A DNA stretch of 64,000 nucleotides, from contig CAKOMI010000001.1 of the NCBI GenBank assembly GCA_934096605.1, forward strand, positions 14,134-78,133, read 5' to 3'. Position numbers and translations under genes: made by a program. Shown piece after piece: positions 18,534 to 27,053 of this stretch; the stretch's first letter is position 1, and each line of letters begins with the position of its first letter. Origin of the DNA: an uncultured Bacilli bacterium. GTDB lineage: Bacteria > Bacillota_I > Bacilli_A > RF39 > UBA660. Under the pieces are notes generated by a model. The model saw only the letters and a list, made by a program, of their open reading frames with translations, searched no databases and was not told where the DNA came from.

Positions 18534-18582
18534 AGAGAAAAAGTAGGTTGATTTTAAAGTTGCACAGCTTTTTCTCTTTTTC
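18534..18582 (+). terminator. Terminator after the LiaF-like operon
   Basis: AGAGAAAAAG (18534-18543) pairs perfectly with CTTTTTCTCT (18568-18577), with a 24-base loop and a trailing T-run. Confidence 0.65.
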
Positions 18583-18660
18583 TAAAACACAATTTTTGCT
18601 TGAACTTAGGTTTTAACTATGCTAAAATACTAATAGTTTTGATGTAAGGAGGTTATATTT

Positions 18661-18834
18661 ATGGCTAAAAATGAAAACAGACAATTTTTTGGATTAAAGT
18701 GTTCTCGTTGTGGTAAACAAATTCGCCCAACTATTAAAAATAAAAAGAATACTCCAGATAAAATGGAAATGAAAAAATATTGTCCTACTTGTCATCAAGT
18801 AACAGTATTTAAAGAAACAAAACTTGGAAAATAA
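18661..18834 (+). CDS. rpmG: Large-subunit ribosomal protein bL33
   Basis: A 57-residue basic protein. Two CxxC pairs (CSRC at 14-17 and CPTC at 41-44) form the zinc site of a C+ type bL33, and the tail FKETKLGK is characteristic. AAGGAGG lies eight bases before the ATG. It sits 12 bases ahead of efp and is probably co-transcribed with it. Confidence 0.88.
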   Translation: MAKNENRQFFGLKCSRCGKQIRPTIKNKKNTPDKMEMKKYCPTCHQVTVFKETKLGK

Positions 18835-18846
18835 TGAGGTGAAACA

Positions 18847-19407
18847 ATGAATATTAATATTAATGATATTAAAAATGGTATGACAATTATTATTGATGGT
18901 AATTTATGTCAAATCGTTGAGTTTCAACATGTAAAACCTGGTAAAGGTAGTGCATTTGTTAGAATGAAACTTAAAAATTTAAGAACAGGCGCTATTGTTG
19001 AAAATTCTTATAATACAAATATTAAGATTGAAAGAGCTAGAGTTGAACATAATCCAATGCAATTTTTATATGCAGATGACGATAATTATGTGTTTATGAA
19101 CACAGAGACATATGATCAAGTTGAGGTTCCAGTTAGTAAGTTAGAATATGAAAAGAAATTTATTAAAGAGGGAATGGAAATTAAACTAGATTATTATGAA
19201 GGTGAATTATTAGGGGTTACTTTACCTGAAAAAGTTGAATATGAAATTATTGAAACTGAACCAGCTGTTAAAGGAAATACTACTAATAATGCAATGAAAG
19301 ATGCGACTATCGAAACTGGTTATGTTGTAAAAGTACCTTTATTTATTGGTCAAGGAGAAAGAATTATTATTTCCACTGGTGATGGAAAATATTCTAGTAG
19401 AGCTTAA
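18847..19407 (+). CDS. efp: Elongation factor P
   Basis: A 186-residue protein with the three beta-barrel domains of EF-P, normal length. The tip loop reads HVKPGKGSAF, with the conserved lysine that in many bacteria is modified. The C-terminal TGYVVKVPLFIGQGERI..STGDGKY is standard. EF-P rescues ribosomes stalled on polyproline. GAGGTG precedes the ATG. No obvious modification enzyme (EpmA, YmfI) is next to it. Confidence 0.95.
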   Translation: MNININDIKNGMTIIIDGNLCQIVEFQHVKPGKGSAFVRMKLKNLRTGAIVENSYNTNIKIERARVEHNPMQFLYADDDNYVFMNTETYDQVEVPVSKLEYEKKFIKEGMEIKLDYYEGELLGVTLPEKVEYEIIETEPAVKGNTTNNAMKDATIETGYVVKVPLFIGQGERIIISTGDGKYSSRA

Positions 19408-19419
19408 GCTCTTTTTTTT
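19399..19419 (+). terminator. Terminator overlapping the efp stop codon
   Basis: AGAGCTTAAGCTCT (19399-19412) is a perfect palindrome containing the TAA stop and is followed by seven further T. Confidence 0.8.
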
Positions 19420-19449
19420 CTATATAATTTAATGGGTTAGGTGGTTTTG

Positions 19450-21087
19450 ATGAAAGAAAAATTAAATAAACATTATGTAATGGTGATAGGGATATTATTA
19501 GTGTCATTGTTATTTTGTATACCATTATTTATTAATCCTTATCATGTTAATAACGATACACTTTTTCATGTTAGTAATGTAAGTGTTATAGTAGAGGCTA
19601 TAAAAACTAATTTTTTAAATGGTATTATTATGCGAATTATGCCTAATATAGCTAATAACTTTGGTTATGGGACAAGGCTTTTTTATCCGCCTTTAACACA
19701 TACATTGACGGCGTATTTAGCATATGGATTAAGCTTTTTTAATGTATCAGTAATAGACACGATGAAAGTTATGCATTTGTTAGTTTTATTTTTAAGCGGT
19801 TTAAGTATGTATTTTTGTGCGTATAGATTTTCACATAATAAATTACTTAGTTTTATATCTTCTTTGATTTATATGGGTAGTAGTTATCATATTGATGAAA
19901 TATATGTAAGAGATAGTGAAGCAGAAGCTTTATTGTTTGTATTCTTGCCACTTATAATCACGGCGGTTAAAGAACTACTAGAAGGCAATAAAAAACTATT
20001 TTATCCTTTATTTATAATTGGGTATGTTGGTGGTATACTATCACATTTTACAATGATGATATATTTTACTTTAATACTAGGCGCTTGTATGTTGTTCTTT
20101 TATAAAAAAGTGTTTAGAAAAGAATTTTTAATACCATTTATTAAAGCATCGATTTTAGTTTTATTGTTAACTTTATTTTTCTTTGAACCTTTATTTGAAC
20201 ATAAGCTATTTGGTAATTACCGAGTTTATCAAAAATGGGTTATGTCTTTAGGGATTCAACATACGGCTCTTTGGGGATTTGAATATTTCATTCCTTTTGA
20301 TAAAAGTGAAATATATTTTTATTTAAGTATAATAACAATTGTTTTGTTAGTAGCATTCTTTAAATATTATCGTAAGGATTTGAAAGATGAAAAAGTTAAA
20401 TTAGTATTCATTTTTACATGCTTTAGTTTATGGCTTTCAACGGTATATTTTCCCTGGATTATTATGCCTTATACAATGTTTATGATTCAATTTGGGTGGC
20501 GTCTTGTGGCCTTAGTTATTTTAGGGGTATCTTTTATAGCACCTATGGCTTTAAAGGAATCTAAAAGTAAGATTATTTACGGAGTAGTTATTTTAGGTCT
20601 TATTATATCTGGTTTTACGGCAATTCATTTTGCTAGTGATGATATAGTGGATATTAATTCTTTAAATTATGTTTACGGTATGGGCTGGCAAAGAGAGTAT
20701 TTGCCTGTTGATATGGAAACTAATTTAGATTATTACAATAATAGAGGACAAGACGTAGTGGTAACAGAAGGAAAAGGTAGCGTTGAAACTACTTTAAATA
20801 ATGTACCTGATTTAGAGTTTAAAGTTACTAGTGATGATAGTGTAACGATTGAAATGCCAAGAATATTTTACTTTGGTTATGAGTTAACTCGTGAAGATGG
20901 AGAAGTAATACCTTTGTTTTCCAATGGCAATGGCTTTTTAGCTAGTCACGTTACAAGTGGTAGTTATAAATTAAAATATAAGGGTACCATTACATACAGA
21001 ATATGTATATATATTTCACTTACAACATTAGGGGTATTACTTCTTTATGTATTAGTTAAAGTAATTAAGATAAAAATTTTAAAATAA
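19450..21087 (+). CDS. Polytopic membrane protein, GT-C glycosyltransferase-like
   Basis: A 545-residue protein with about ten or more hydrophobic helices. An early luminal/external loop carries NNDTLFHVSNV, similar to the NHDTLFH-type loop of the PTPS-related/YfhO-like membrane glycosyltransferase families, and DSEAEALLF could hold further acidic residues. The C-terminal 120 residues form a soluble beta-rich domain before a last helix. A role in transferring sugars from a lipid carrier is inference. ATG 19450 is preferred over GTG 19441 since AGGTGG lies between them. Confidence 0.7.
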   Translation: MKEKLNKHYVMVIGILLVSLLFCIPLFINPYHVNNDTLFHVSNVSVIVEAIKTNFLNGIIMRIMPNIANNFGYGTRLFYPPLTHTLTAYLAYGLSFFNVSVIDTMKVMHLLVLFLSGLSMYFCAYRFSHNKLLSFISSLIYMGSSYHIDEIYVRDSEAEALLFVFLPLIITAVKELLEGNKKLFYPLFIIGYVGGILSHFTMMIYFTLILGACMLFFYKKVFRKEFLIPFIKASILVLLLTLFFFEPLFEHKLFGNYRVYQKWVMSLGIQHTALWGFEYFIPFDKSEIYFYLSIITIVLLVAFFKYYRKDLKDEKVKLVFIFTCFSLWLSTVYFPWIIMPYTMFMIQFGWRLVALVILGVSFIAPMALKESKSKIIYGVVILGLIISGFTAIHFASDDIVDINSLNYVYGMGWQREYLPVDMETNLDYYNNRGQDVVVTEGKGSVETTLNNVPDLEFKVTSDDSVTIEMPRIFYFGYELTREDGEVIPLFSNGNGFLASHVTSGSYKLKYKGTITYRICIYISLTTLGVLLLYVLVKVIKIKILK

Positions 21088-21089
21088 TG

Positions 21090-21117
21090 TCAACTTTCAT
21101 GTAAAGTTGATTTTTTT
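21090..21117 (+). terminator. Terminator ahead of the mra operon
   Basis: TCAACTTT (21090-21097) pairs with AAAGTTGA (21103-21110), followed by seven T. Confidence 0.8.
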
Positions 21118-21140
21118 ATGTTTATATATTGGACTAAAAC

Positions 21141-21169
21141 TTTACAAAAAGGGAAAAAAAAGATAAGAT
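21141..21169 (+). promoter_or_regulatory. Putative mraZ promoter
   Basis: TTTACA (21141-21146) and TAAGAT (21164-21169) are 17 bases apart, directly upstream of the MraZ operator repeats. Transcription would begin within the repeats. Confidence 0.45.
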
Positions 21170-21177
21170 AATTATGG

Positions 21178-21207
21178 AAAGTGGTAGATTGTGGGAGAAA
21201 GTGGTGA
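21178..21207 (+). promoter_or_regulatory. MraZ operator: three 10-bp direct repeats
   Basis: AAAGTGGTAG, ATTGTGGGAG and AAAGTGGTGA follow one another with exact 10-base periodicity. MraZ binds such GTGG/TGGG repeats; the AAAGTG form is the one described for mollicutes. The repeats sit immediately before the mraZ start, as expected for autoregulation, and the last one doubles as the ribosome-binding site. Confidence 0.8.
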
Positions 21208-21211
21208 TTTT

Positions 21212-21673
21212 ATGTTCATGGGGGAATATCATCATAATCTTGATGAAAAGGGTCGTGTTGTTATACCTTCTAAGTTTAGGGGTCTATTAGGTACAGACTT
21301 TATTATTACAAAGGGTATTGAAAAGTGCTTGTATGTTTATAGTGCAGAGGCTTGGCAAGAAATTGTTAATAAGTTAAAGACACTCCCATTTACTAAGAAA
21401 GATGCAAGGGCTATTATGCGAAGCTTTTTTGCTAGTGCCACTTTAGGTGTAACGGACAAACAAGGCAGAGTTATGCTTAGTAGTCCACTTATTAGTTATG
21501 CTAATTTATCTTTGGCATGTGTTGTTATAGGTGTTAATGATCACGTAGAAATATGGAACTTAGAAGATTACACTAAAATGATGAACGAAACAGAAGAACA
21601 TTTAGAGGATATCGCTGAAAATATGCTAGAAATAGGAGGGTCTTATGAAACATTACACAGTTTTGAAGAATGA
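21212..21673 (+). CDS. mraZ: Transcriptional regulator MraZ
   Basis: A 153-residue AbrB-fold protein. It starts MFMGEYHHNLDEKGRVVIPS, the classic MraZ opening, and has the second copy of the fold from TLGVTDKQGRVMLSS. It regulates its own division and cell wall operon by binding the repeats just upstream. The start at 21212 is chosen because the in-frame GTG at 21191 lies inside the operator repeats. The 3' end overlaps rsmH by 29 bases. Confidence 0.94.
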   Translation: MFMGEYHHNLDEKGRVVIPSKFRGLLGTDFIITKGIEKCLYVYSAEAWQEIVNKLKTLPFTKKDARAIMRSFFASATLGVTDKQGRVMLSSPLISYANLSLACVVIGVNDHVEIWNLEDYTKMMNETEEHLEDIAENMLEIGGSYETLHSFEE

Positions 21674-22565
21674 GTCAATTGAAGGGCTTAATATACATGC
21701 TGATAGCGTTATTGTGGATGGGACACTTGGTTATGCGGGTGATTCTAGTGCGATATTAAAAAGAATAAATGAGGGGTTCTTATTCGCCTTTGATCGTGAT
21801 AATGATGCAATTCTTTATTCTAAAGAAGTATTAGAAAAAATAGGCTCTAACTTTGAAATAATTCATTCATCTTTTTCTAAAATACCAGAGGTTTTAAAAG
21901 AAAAAGGAATAACACATGTTGATGGATTTTTGTTTGACTTAGGTGTTAGTTCACCCCAGTTAGATGAAAATAGAGGCTTTTCTTTTATGCGTGATGAAAG
22001 ACTTGATATGCGCATGGATAAAGATGCACTACTAAGTGCTTATGAGGTAGTAAATAACTATTCTTATGAAAAATTAAAAAATATATTTTATCGTTATGGG
22101 GAAGAAAAGAAAAGTGCTTTTATTGCTAAAGAAATAGTAAAGACAAGAGATAATGAAAGTATTAAAACAACGATGGAGTTATGTGAAATTATTAAAAAAG
22201 CTGTTGGGGCTAATTACTATTATAAGAATCACCCAGAAAGACAAATATTTCAAGCTATTAGAATAGAGGTAAATGCTGAATTAAAAGAAATAGAAACAGT
22301 TTTACCAGAATGTATTAAGATGCTTGATAAAGGGGGAAGAATAGTTGTTGTTACTTTTCATTCTTTAGAAGATAGGATTGTTAAACAAATATTTAAAAAA
22401 TATAGTGAAGTTGATGAAATGGTTAAGGGAATCCCAGAAATACCTCTTGAGTATAAACCACTTATTAAACTTGTGAATAGAAAACCAATTTTGCCAAGTG
22501 AAGAAGAATTAAAGGAAAATTCGCGTAGCGCTAGTGCTAAATTAAGAATTGTAGAAAGGATATAA
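21645..22565 (+). CDS. rsmH: 16S rRNA (cytosine-1402 N4)-methyltransferase
   Basis: A 306-residue RsmH (MraW). Motifs include VDGTLGYAGDS (SAM-binding region), FAFDRDNDAI, FLFDLGVSSPQLD, ERLDMRMD, NYSYEKLKNIFYRYGEE and VVTFHSLEDRIVK. It methylates C1402 in the ribosomal P site. AGGAGGG precedes the ATG. The typical glycine-rich GGHS of motif I reads GYAGDS here, a modest departure. Second gene of the mra operon. Confidence 0.95.
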   Translation: MKHYTVLKNESIEGLNIHADSVIVDGTLGYAGDSSAILKRINEGFLFAFDRDNDAILYSKEVLEKIGSNFEIIHSSFSKIPEVLKEKGITHVDGFLFDLGVSSPQLDENRGFSFMRDERLDMRMDKDALLSAYEVVNNYSYEKLKNIFYRYGEEKKSAFIAKEIVKTRDNESIKTTMELCEIIKKAVGANYYYKNHPERQIFQAIRIEVNAELKEIETVLPECIKMLDKGGRIVVVTFHSLEDRIVKQIFKKYSEVDEMVKGIPEIPLEYKPLIKLVNRKPILPSEEELKENSRSASAKLRIVERI

Positions 22566-22568
22566 CAT

Positions 22569-22862
22569 ATGAAAAAAAGAAATAAAAGAGTAAAAATATT
22601 AAAAGGTGAAAAGATGATCTATACATTAATATTACTTGCTGTTATATCTTTTCCAATGGCAACAGTTTTTACGAAAGCTAAGTTATCAGAAACTAATATT
22701 GCTCTAGAACAAATTAAAAGTAAAGTAAGTACCCAAGAAGGTATTAATGAATCATTAAGTATGCAAGTAGATGAACTTGCTAGTCTTGATAAAATTGAAT
22801 CAGTTGCAACAGAGAAAGGATTGTCTTATAATAATAACAATATTAAAAATATAAACGAATAA
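22569..22862 (+). CDS. ftsL: Cell division protein FtsL-like
   Basis: A 97-residue bitopic protein with a basic N-terminus, one helix (MIYTLILLAVISFPMATVF), then a coiled-coil (KLSETNIALEQIKSKVSTQE) ending in IESVATEKGLSY, the usual FtsL layout. FtsL sequences diverge strongly, so the call rests on size, topology and position between rsmH and the PBP. It would bridge FtsB/DivIC and FtsQ/DivIB in the divisome. Confidence 0.8.
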   Translation: MKKRNKRVKILKGEKMIYTLILLAVISFPMATVFTKAKLSETNIALEQIKSKVSTQEGINESLSMQVDELASLDKIESVATEKGLSYNNNNIKNINE

Positions 22863-22875
22863 TTTAGGAGAGAGT

Positions 22876-25017
22876 ATGAAAAAAATGAACCCAAAAAACA
22901 GGAAAATTAAACTTAATGTAAAACTTACAATGCTTGTTGTTGGGTTCTTTTTCTGTCTAATAATAATTAAACTATGTTATGTTGTGCTATCACCAAGTGT
23001 GGATGGTATTGATTTAACAAGTTTTGCAAATAATAGGAATACGACACATGAAACGCTTTATGCTTCAAGAGGTATTATCTATGATAAAGATGGAAAACCA
23101 CTGGCTAAGAATGCTAATTCATATAAAGTGGTGGCTATTTTATCACCTTCTAGGACAACGGATATGGCAAATCCCCAGCATGTCGTTGATAAGGATAAAA
23201 CAGCAACTAGCTTATGTGGAGTCCTTGCAAGTGATGAGAATAAAGCAAAATGTATAGAAGATATAACTAAATATTTAAATCAGAATTTATATCAAGTTGA
23301 ACTTGGTAATTGGGGTAAGATAAGTGAAGATGAAAGACAAGCGATTTTGGCGTTAGATTTGCCGGGAATTATATTTGAAACGTTAGCTAAGAAAAGACAA
23401 TATATTAATTCTTCTTGGGCGTCATATATTTTGGGTTATGCAAGAGTAAATGATGAAGACGAAATAAAAGGGGAGATGGGAATCGAATCTTATTTTGATG
23501 AACAACTTTCTGGTAGTAATGGTTATGTAGAGTATCAAAAAGATGCATATGGCTATAAAATGGCTACTTCTAGTGAAATTAGGGAAGATGCGGTAAGCGG
23601 TAGTGACATTTATTTATCTATTAATAGTGATGTACAAAACATTTTAGAAAATGCCGTGACTAATTTTACAAAGGATGAGAGTCAAGCTTGGACTATTTTT
23701 ACAGTAATGGATGCGAAAACTGGGGCCATAGTGGGGAGCGCTACAAACCCTAATTTTAATCCAAATACATTAGATAATTTAACAAGTTATTTAAATCCAC
23801 TAGTAGCTTATCAATATGAACCTGGTAGTACAATGAAGATATTCTCTTGGCTAGCAGCGATGGAAAATGGTGTTTATAATGGCAAAGAAGATTATTTATC
23901 TGGTACTATAACGCTTCAAGATGGACAAACCAAAATAAAAGACTTCAACAATGTTGGATGGGGTAACATTTCTTATGATACTGGTTTTGCATATTCATCT
24001 AATGTCGCGGCTACTAATTTGGCTTTAAAACTTGGATCGGCAAAACTAAGCGATTTTTATGATTTATGTGGCTTTGGTAAGAAAACAGGTATAACTTTAC
24101 CAGGTGAAGCAAGTGGTAGTATTGATTTTACTTATGAATCAGAACTTGCTAATGCTTCTTTTGGACAAGGTATAAGTGTTACACCAATTCAACTTTTACA
24201 AGCAATGAGTGCTTTTGCTAATGATGGGGTGATGGTAAAACCTTATATAGTTTCTAAAATGGTTGATGCTAGTGGTAAAGTAGTGATGGAAGGCAAAAGA
24301 ACTGAGGTAGGAACAATTGGCTCGAAAGAAAATATTGAAGCAATGAAAAGTCTTATGTATAACGTAGTATATAATAGTTTTCTTTATAACAAAAATTATG
24401 CTCCTAGTAATGTTACTATTGCTGGAAAAACTGGAACAGCCCAAATAGCAAGTCCTAGTGGTGGTTATTTAACTGGGTCTACTGATTATATTAAATCTTT
24501 TTTAGGTTTATTTCCTTATGAAAATCCTCAATATGTATTTTATTTTGCTACTAAACAATTTAAAGGTAATTCTAATAAAATATATAGTGTAGTAAGTAAC
24601 ACGATTAAGGACGTGGCTAATATAGTCGAGGTTACTAATGAAGAGAGTTCAGTTGATAAAACAATGATTATTGATTTAGCACAGTATATTTCTAAAGAAA
24701 CAACTGTGACGGTAGAAGAACTAAAAAAAATAGGTTTAACACCAATAGTAATAGGAAATGGTAAATATGTTACAAATCAATATCCTTTAAATAAGGCTAG
24801 GGTAATAAAGGGTTCAAAAGTATTTATTAAGACAAATGATGACGTGGTAACAATGCCTAATATGACTGGTTGGAGTGAAAATGAAGTTATAAGATATTGT
24901 AATTTTGTAGGTCTTAGTTATAAATTAGAAGGCTATGGCAAAGTAGTGAGTCAAAGTATAAAAGTAAATACAATAGTAGATAAAAGCATGACTTTAGAAA
25001 TTAATTTGACTGTTTAA
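22876..25017 (+). CDS. Class B penicillin-binding protein with PASTA domain (FtsI/SpoVD type)
   Basis: A 713-residue transpeptidase. One N-terminal helix is followed by the dimerisation domain (ASRGIIYDKDGKPLA) and the transpeptidase domain with STMK (318-321), SSN (374-376) and KTGT (518-521). PASTA-like repeats occupy the C-terminus from about 600. It cross-links septal or spore-cortex peptidoglycan; whether it is PBP2B/FtsI or SpoVD cannot be told from sequence alone. It is the last gene of the mraZ operon; mraY, murD and ftsW do not follow, so the dcw cluster is split, with murG-ftsQ at 41 kb. Confidence 0.93.
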   Translation: MKKMNPKNRKIKLNVKLTMLVVGFFFCLIIIKLCYVVLSPSVDGIDLTSFANNRNTTHETLYASRGIIYDKDGKPLAKNANSYKVVAILSPSRTTDMANPQHVVDKDKTATSLCGVLASDENKAKCIEDITKYLNQNLYQVELGNWGKISEDERQAILALDLPGIIFETLAKKRQYINSSWASYILGYARVNDEDEIKGEMGIESYFDEQLSGSNGYVEYQKDAYGYKMATSSEIREDAVSGSDIYLSINSDVQNILENAVTNFTKDESQAWTIFTVMDAKTGAIVGSATNPNFNPNTLDNLTSYLNPLVAYQYEPGSTMKIFSWLAAMENGVYNGKEDYLSGTITLQDGQTKIKDFNNVGWGNISYDTGFAYSSNVAATNLALKLGSAKLSDFYDLCGFGKKTGITLPGEASGSIDFTYESELANASFGQGISVTPIQLLQAMSAFANDGVMVKPYIVSKMVDASGKVVMEGKRTEVGTIGSKENIEAMKSLMYNVVYNSFLYNKNYAPSNVTIAGKTGTAQIASPSGGYLTGSTDYIKSFLGLFPYENPQYVFYFATKQFKGNSNKIYSVVSNTIKDVANIVEVTNEESSVDKTMIIDLAQYISKETTVTVEELKKIGLTPIVIGNGKYVTNQYPLNKARVIKGSKVFIKTNDDVVTMPNMTGWSENEVIRYCNFVGLSYKLEGYGKVVSQSIKVNTIVDKSMTLEINLTV

Positions 25018-25018
25018 A

Positions 25019-25055
25019 AAACAAACATTTTAGATATAGTATGTTTGTTTTTTTC
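25019..25055 (+). terminator. Terminator after the mra operon
   Basis: AAACAAACAT (25019-25028) pairs with ATGTTTGTTT (25041-25050) and continues into a T-run. Confidence 0.8.
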
Positions 25056-25058
25056 TTA

Positions 25059-25373
25059 TTATACTAAATTAAAATAGTAAACGTCCTGGATATTGTCATT
25101 TTCTTTATTACAAGTAGTAAGGATTAATCTTTTTTCATTACGACTTATGATACTTAAATTTCCATTTTTAGTTATATGATCTATTTTTATTAACTTATAA
25201 TTATAGATATTTTTATTATAGTAAATAGTAGCTTTATCTTTTAAATATAGCTTATCTAAATTTTTAAAAAAGAAAACATTACTAGTACCAGAATGACTGG
25301 CTAAGATAAAGCCATAGTTATTATTTGGAGTACATTCTTTAGAAATAACGGTGACTAGGCGATTTTCTTTTTT
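25059..25373 (-). pseudogene. Truncated sortase (C-terminal half only)
   Basis: The minus strand encodes about 104 residues ending at TAA 25059-25061. GFILASHSGTSNVFFFKNL carries the sortase catalytic histidine, and LILTTCNKEN carries the catalytic cysteine in a TC motif. The conserved arginine that normally follows the cysteine is not obvious; the tail is NDNIQDVYYF. An in-frame TAA lies directly upstream, there is no start codon or membrane anchor, and the N-terminal half is missing. It lies between the PBP gene and the G-tract surface genes. Confidence 0.75.
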
Positions 25374-25431
25374 TTAAGATAAATTTTTTAAAAAAATGTA
25401 TATAGTAAGTATTTTATTTGTTTTTTGTTTA

Positions 25432-25440
25432 TGCTAAAAT
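25432..25440 (+). promoter_or_regulatory. Extended -10 promoter of first G-tract gene
   Basis: TGCTAAAAT is an extended -10 element. The tandem copy downstream has TGTTAAAAT at the matching place (26969-26977). No good -35 box is visible, as is common with extended -10 promoters. Confidence 0.5.
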
Positions 25441-25460
25441 TAAAGTATATTAAAGTAGAA

Positions 25461-25514
25461 AAGGAGGATGGTTAGCACAAGAATGTGTTAATTAAAGATT
25501 ATGAGATTAATTAA
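25461..25514 (+). promoter_or_regulatory. Leader with two mutually exclusive hairpins around the start codon
   Basis: AAGGAGG (25461-25467) is 33 bases before the ATG at 25501. Between them TTAGCACA (25471-25478) can pair with TGTGTTAA (25483-25490). Alternatively TTAATTAA (25488-25495) can pair with TTAATTAA (25507-25514), putting the ATG in the loop. The two stems share bases 25488-25490. Folding of the first hairpin would bring AAGGAGG to about 13 bases from the ATG. The layout is repeated in the next gene. A switching role is inference. Confidence 0.45.
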
Positions 25515-26929
25515 AAATAGGTTGGGGGGGGGGTTCTAGTAATAAGGATAAGATAGAACTTCAGGTATTTAGAGAACCTAATAAAAAAAGAAAAATTATA
25601 TTAATAACTGTGTTATTTAGTATGTTAGCATTATCTTGTATGTACTTATATAAAACATATGCGGTGTTTACAGAAGAGAAACACTTTAATGTAATCAATG
25701 GAACTGTTCAAGATCCAGGAGATATTTATTTTGCATATTATGTAGATAATACAATAACAAGGGAAATGCCTAAGAAAGGAACAGGCTATACATTAGATAT
25801 CGAAAAAAGCAATTGTACAAATGGAGTAACAGTAGGTTGGAATCAAGATAAGTGGACAGCTCTAGTTAACTATGAAAACTATAATGCCACTGATTATACA
25901 AGAACAAAATGTAATTTGTATTTTAAACAAGTAACATATTGCGATTTGCATTCCGAGACAATGGCTTGTCAAATAACAAAGTTGGCAACAACAGAAACTA
26001 CAAGCTTAGCCATAGATGACTATGGCAATACAAGATATATAGGAGCAGATCCAAACAACTATGTAAGCGTAGATGGTGATATATGGCGTATCATCGGTGT
26101 TATGAAGGACATAGATGATGGTACAGGTAATAAAAGTGACAGGGTAAAATTAATAAGAGCTGATTCAATAGGTGATTATTCATGGGACACAAGTGAAAGT
26201 TCTGTAAACGAAGGATATGGAGTAAACGAATGGAGCCAAGCAGATTTAATGAAATTATTAAATCCTGGCTATGAAAGCGTGACAGTAGGTGGCTCATTAT
26301 ACTGGAATAATGGAACAGGCACATGCTATAATAACAGAGCTAATGTAGCTGCTAGTTGTAATTTCACAAGTATGGGTATCAGAGAAAAATTAAAAACACT
26401 AATAAGTGATGTCGTATGGAACACAGGCAGTCAAGGAACAAATAATTATCAAAGCACTGGTGGAGGATTAGTAAAACATTTCTATACCTATGAAAGAGGT
26501 AATAATACTGGCAAAATTTGTTCAAGCGGCAACTATTGCAATGACTTTGTGACAAGAACAACGACATGGACAGGAAAAGTTGGCTTAATGTATCCAAGCG
26601 ACTATGGCTATGCCACAAGTGGAGAAAGTATAACAAACCGAGCAACATGTCTGAATACATATTTAAATAACTGGGGTAGCAGTAGTGTAAGTGACTGCAA
26701 AAATGGTGATTGGCTATTTAATAGTAGCAGTTCCCAATGGACATTATCGTCAGGTGCTTACTCTTCTGTTGCTGACTTTGTGTTCTTTGTGCATAGTAGT
26801 GGAATTATCAATTTTGATTATGCATATGACACTAATGCAGTTCGTCCTGTTGTTTACCTTTTGTCATCAGTAAAAATAGTATCGGGTGATGGTTCTTCTT
26901 CAAATCCATATGTCTTATCTGGCAGCTAG
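25501..26929 (+). CDS. Phase-variable surface protein A (frame broken at G10 tract)
   Basis: From ATG 25501 translation reads MRLIKNRLGGG, then F and a stop at 25537-25539, because the tract holds ten G. With nine (or twelve) G it would continue as SSNKDKIEL... to 26929, about 475 residues. The uninterrupted part lacks a credible start: the first in-frame GTG (25610) is inside the membrane helix and has no ribosome-binding site. Predicted features are a 35-residue basic cytoplasmic tail, one helix (IILITVLFSMLALSCMYLY), a 90-residue variable region, and the family C-terminal domain (WRIIGVMKDIDDG, YSWDTS, GVNEWSQADLMKLLNPGYE, GKICSSGNYCND, VGLMYPSDYGYA). The neighbour at 27040 is a tandem paralog nearly identical over the first 60 codons. 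Confidence 0.8.
25524..25533 (+). repeat. G10 homopolymer tract (slippage site)
   Basis: Ten consecutive G in AT-rich DNA, eight codons into the predicted coding region. Length 9 or 12 puts the start codon in frame with the surface protein; length 10, as here, does not. Confidence 0.9.
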
Positions 26930-26968
26930 TTAAAAAAATAAATACATATTTTATTGTTTTAAAAGTTA

Positions 26969-26977
26969 TGTTAAAAT
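26969..26977 (+). promoter_or_regulatory. Extended -10 promoter of second G-tract gene
   Basis: TGTTAAAAT, at the same distance from the ribosome-binding site as TGCTAAAAT in the upstream copy. Confidence 0.5.
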
Positions 26978-27000
26978 ACGAAATATAAATAAAGTAGAAA

Positions 27001-27053
27001 AGGAGGATAGTTAGCACGTGAATGTGTTAATTAAAGATTATGAGATTAATTAA
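27001..27053 (+). promoter_or_regulatory. Second copy of the two-hairpin leader
   Basis: AGGAGG is followed by TTAGCAC (27011-27017) and GTGTTAA (27024-27030), then TTAATTAA at 27027-27034 and 27046-27053 flanking the ATG at 27040. The loop sequence differs from the first copy while the stems are kept, which hints that the structure matters. Confidence 0.45.

Noticed and set aside
25485..25514. Short frame from GTG 25485 in the leader as a leader peptide
   Set aside because: It is present in both copies but stops after nine codons and is 17 bases from the ribosome-binding site; the conserved hairpins explain the sequence conservation as well.
25610..25640. GTG/ATG codons inside the membrane helix as starts of the G-tract genes (25610 and 27149)
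   Set aside because: They lie within the hydrophobic helix, lack ribosome-binding sites, and would discard a conserved basic segment that is open in frame back to the G tract.
26100..26660. Minus-strand open frames inside the surface-protein genes
   Set aside because: They mirror the conserved domain codons on the other strand and have low-complexity His/Leu-rich translations.
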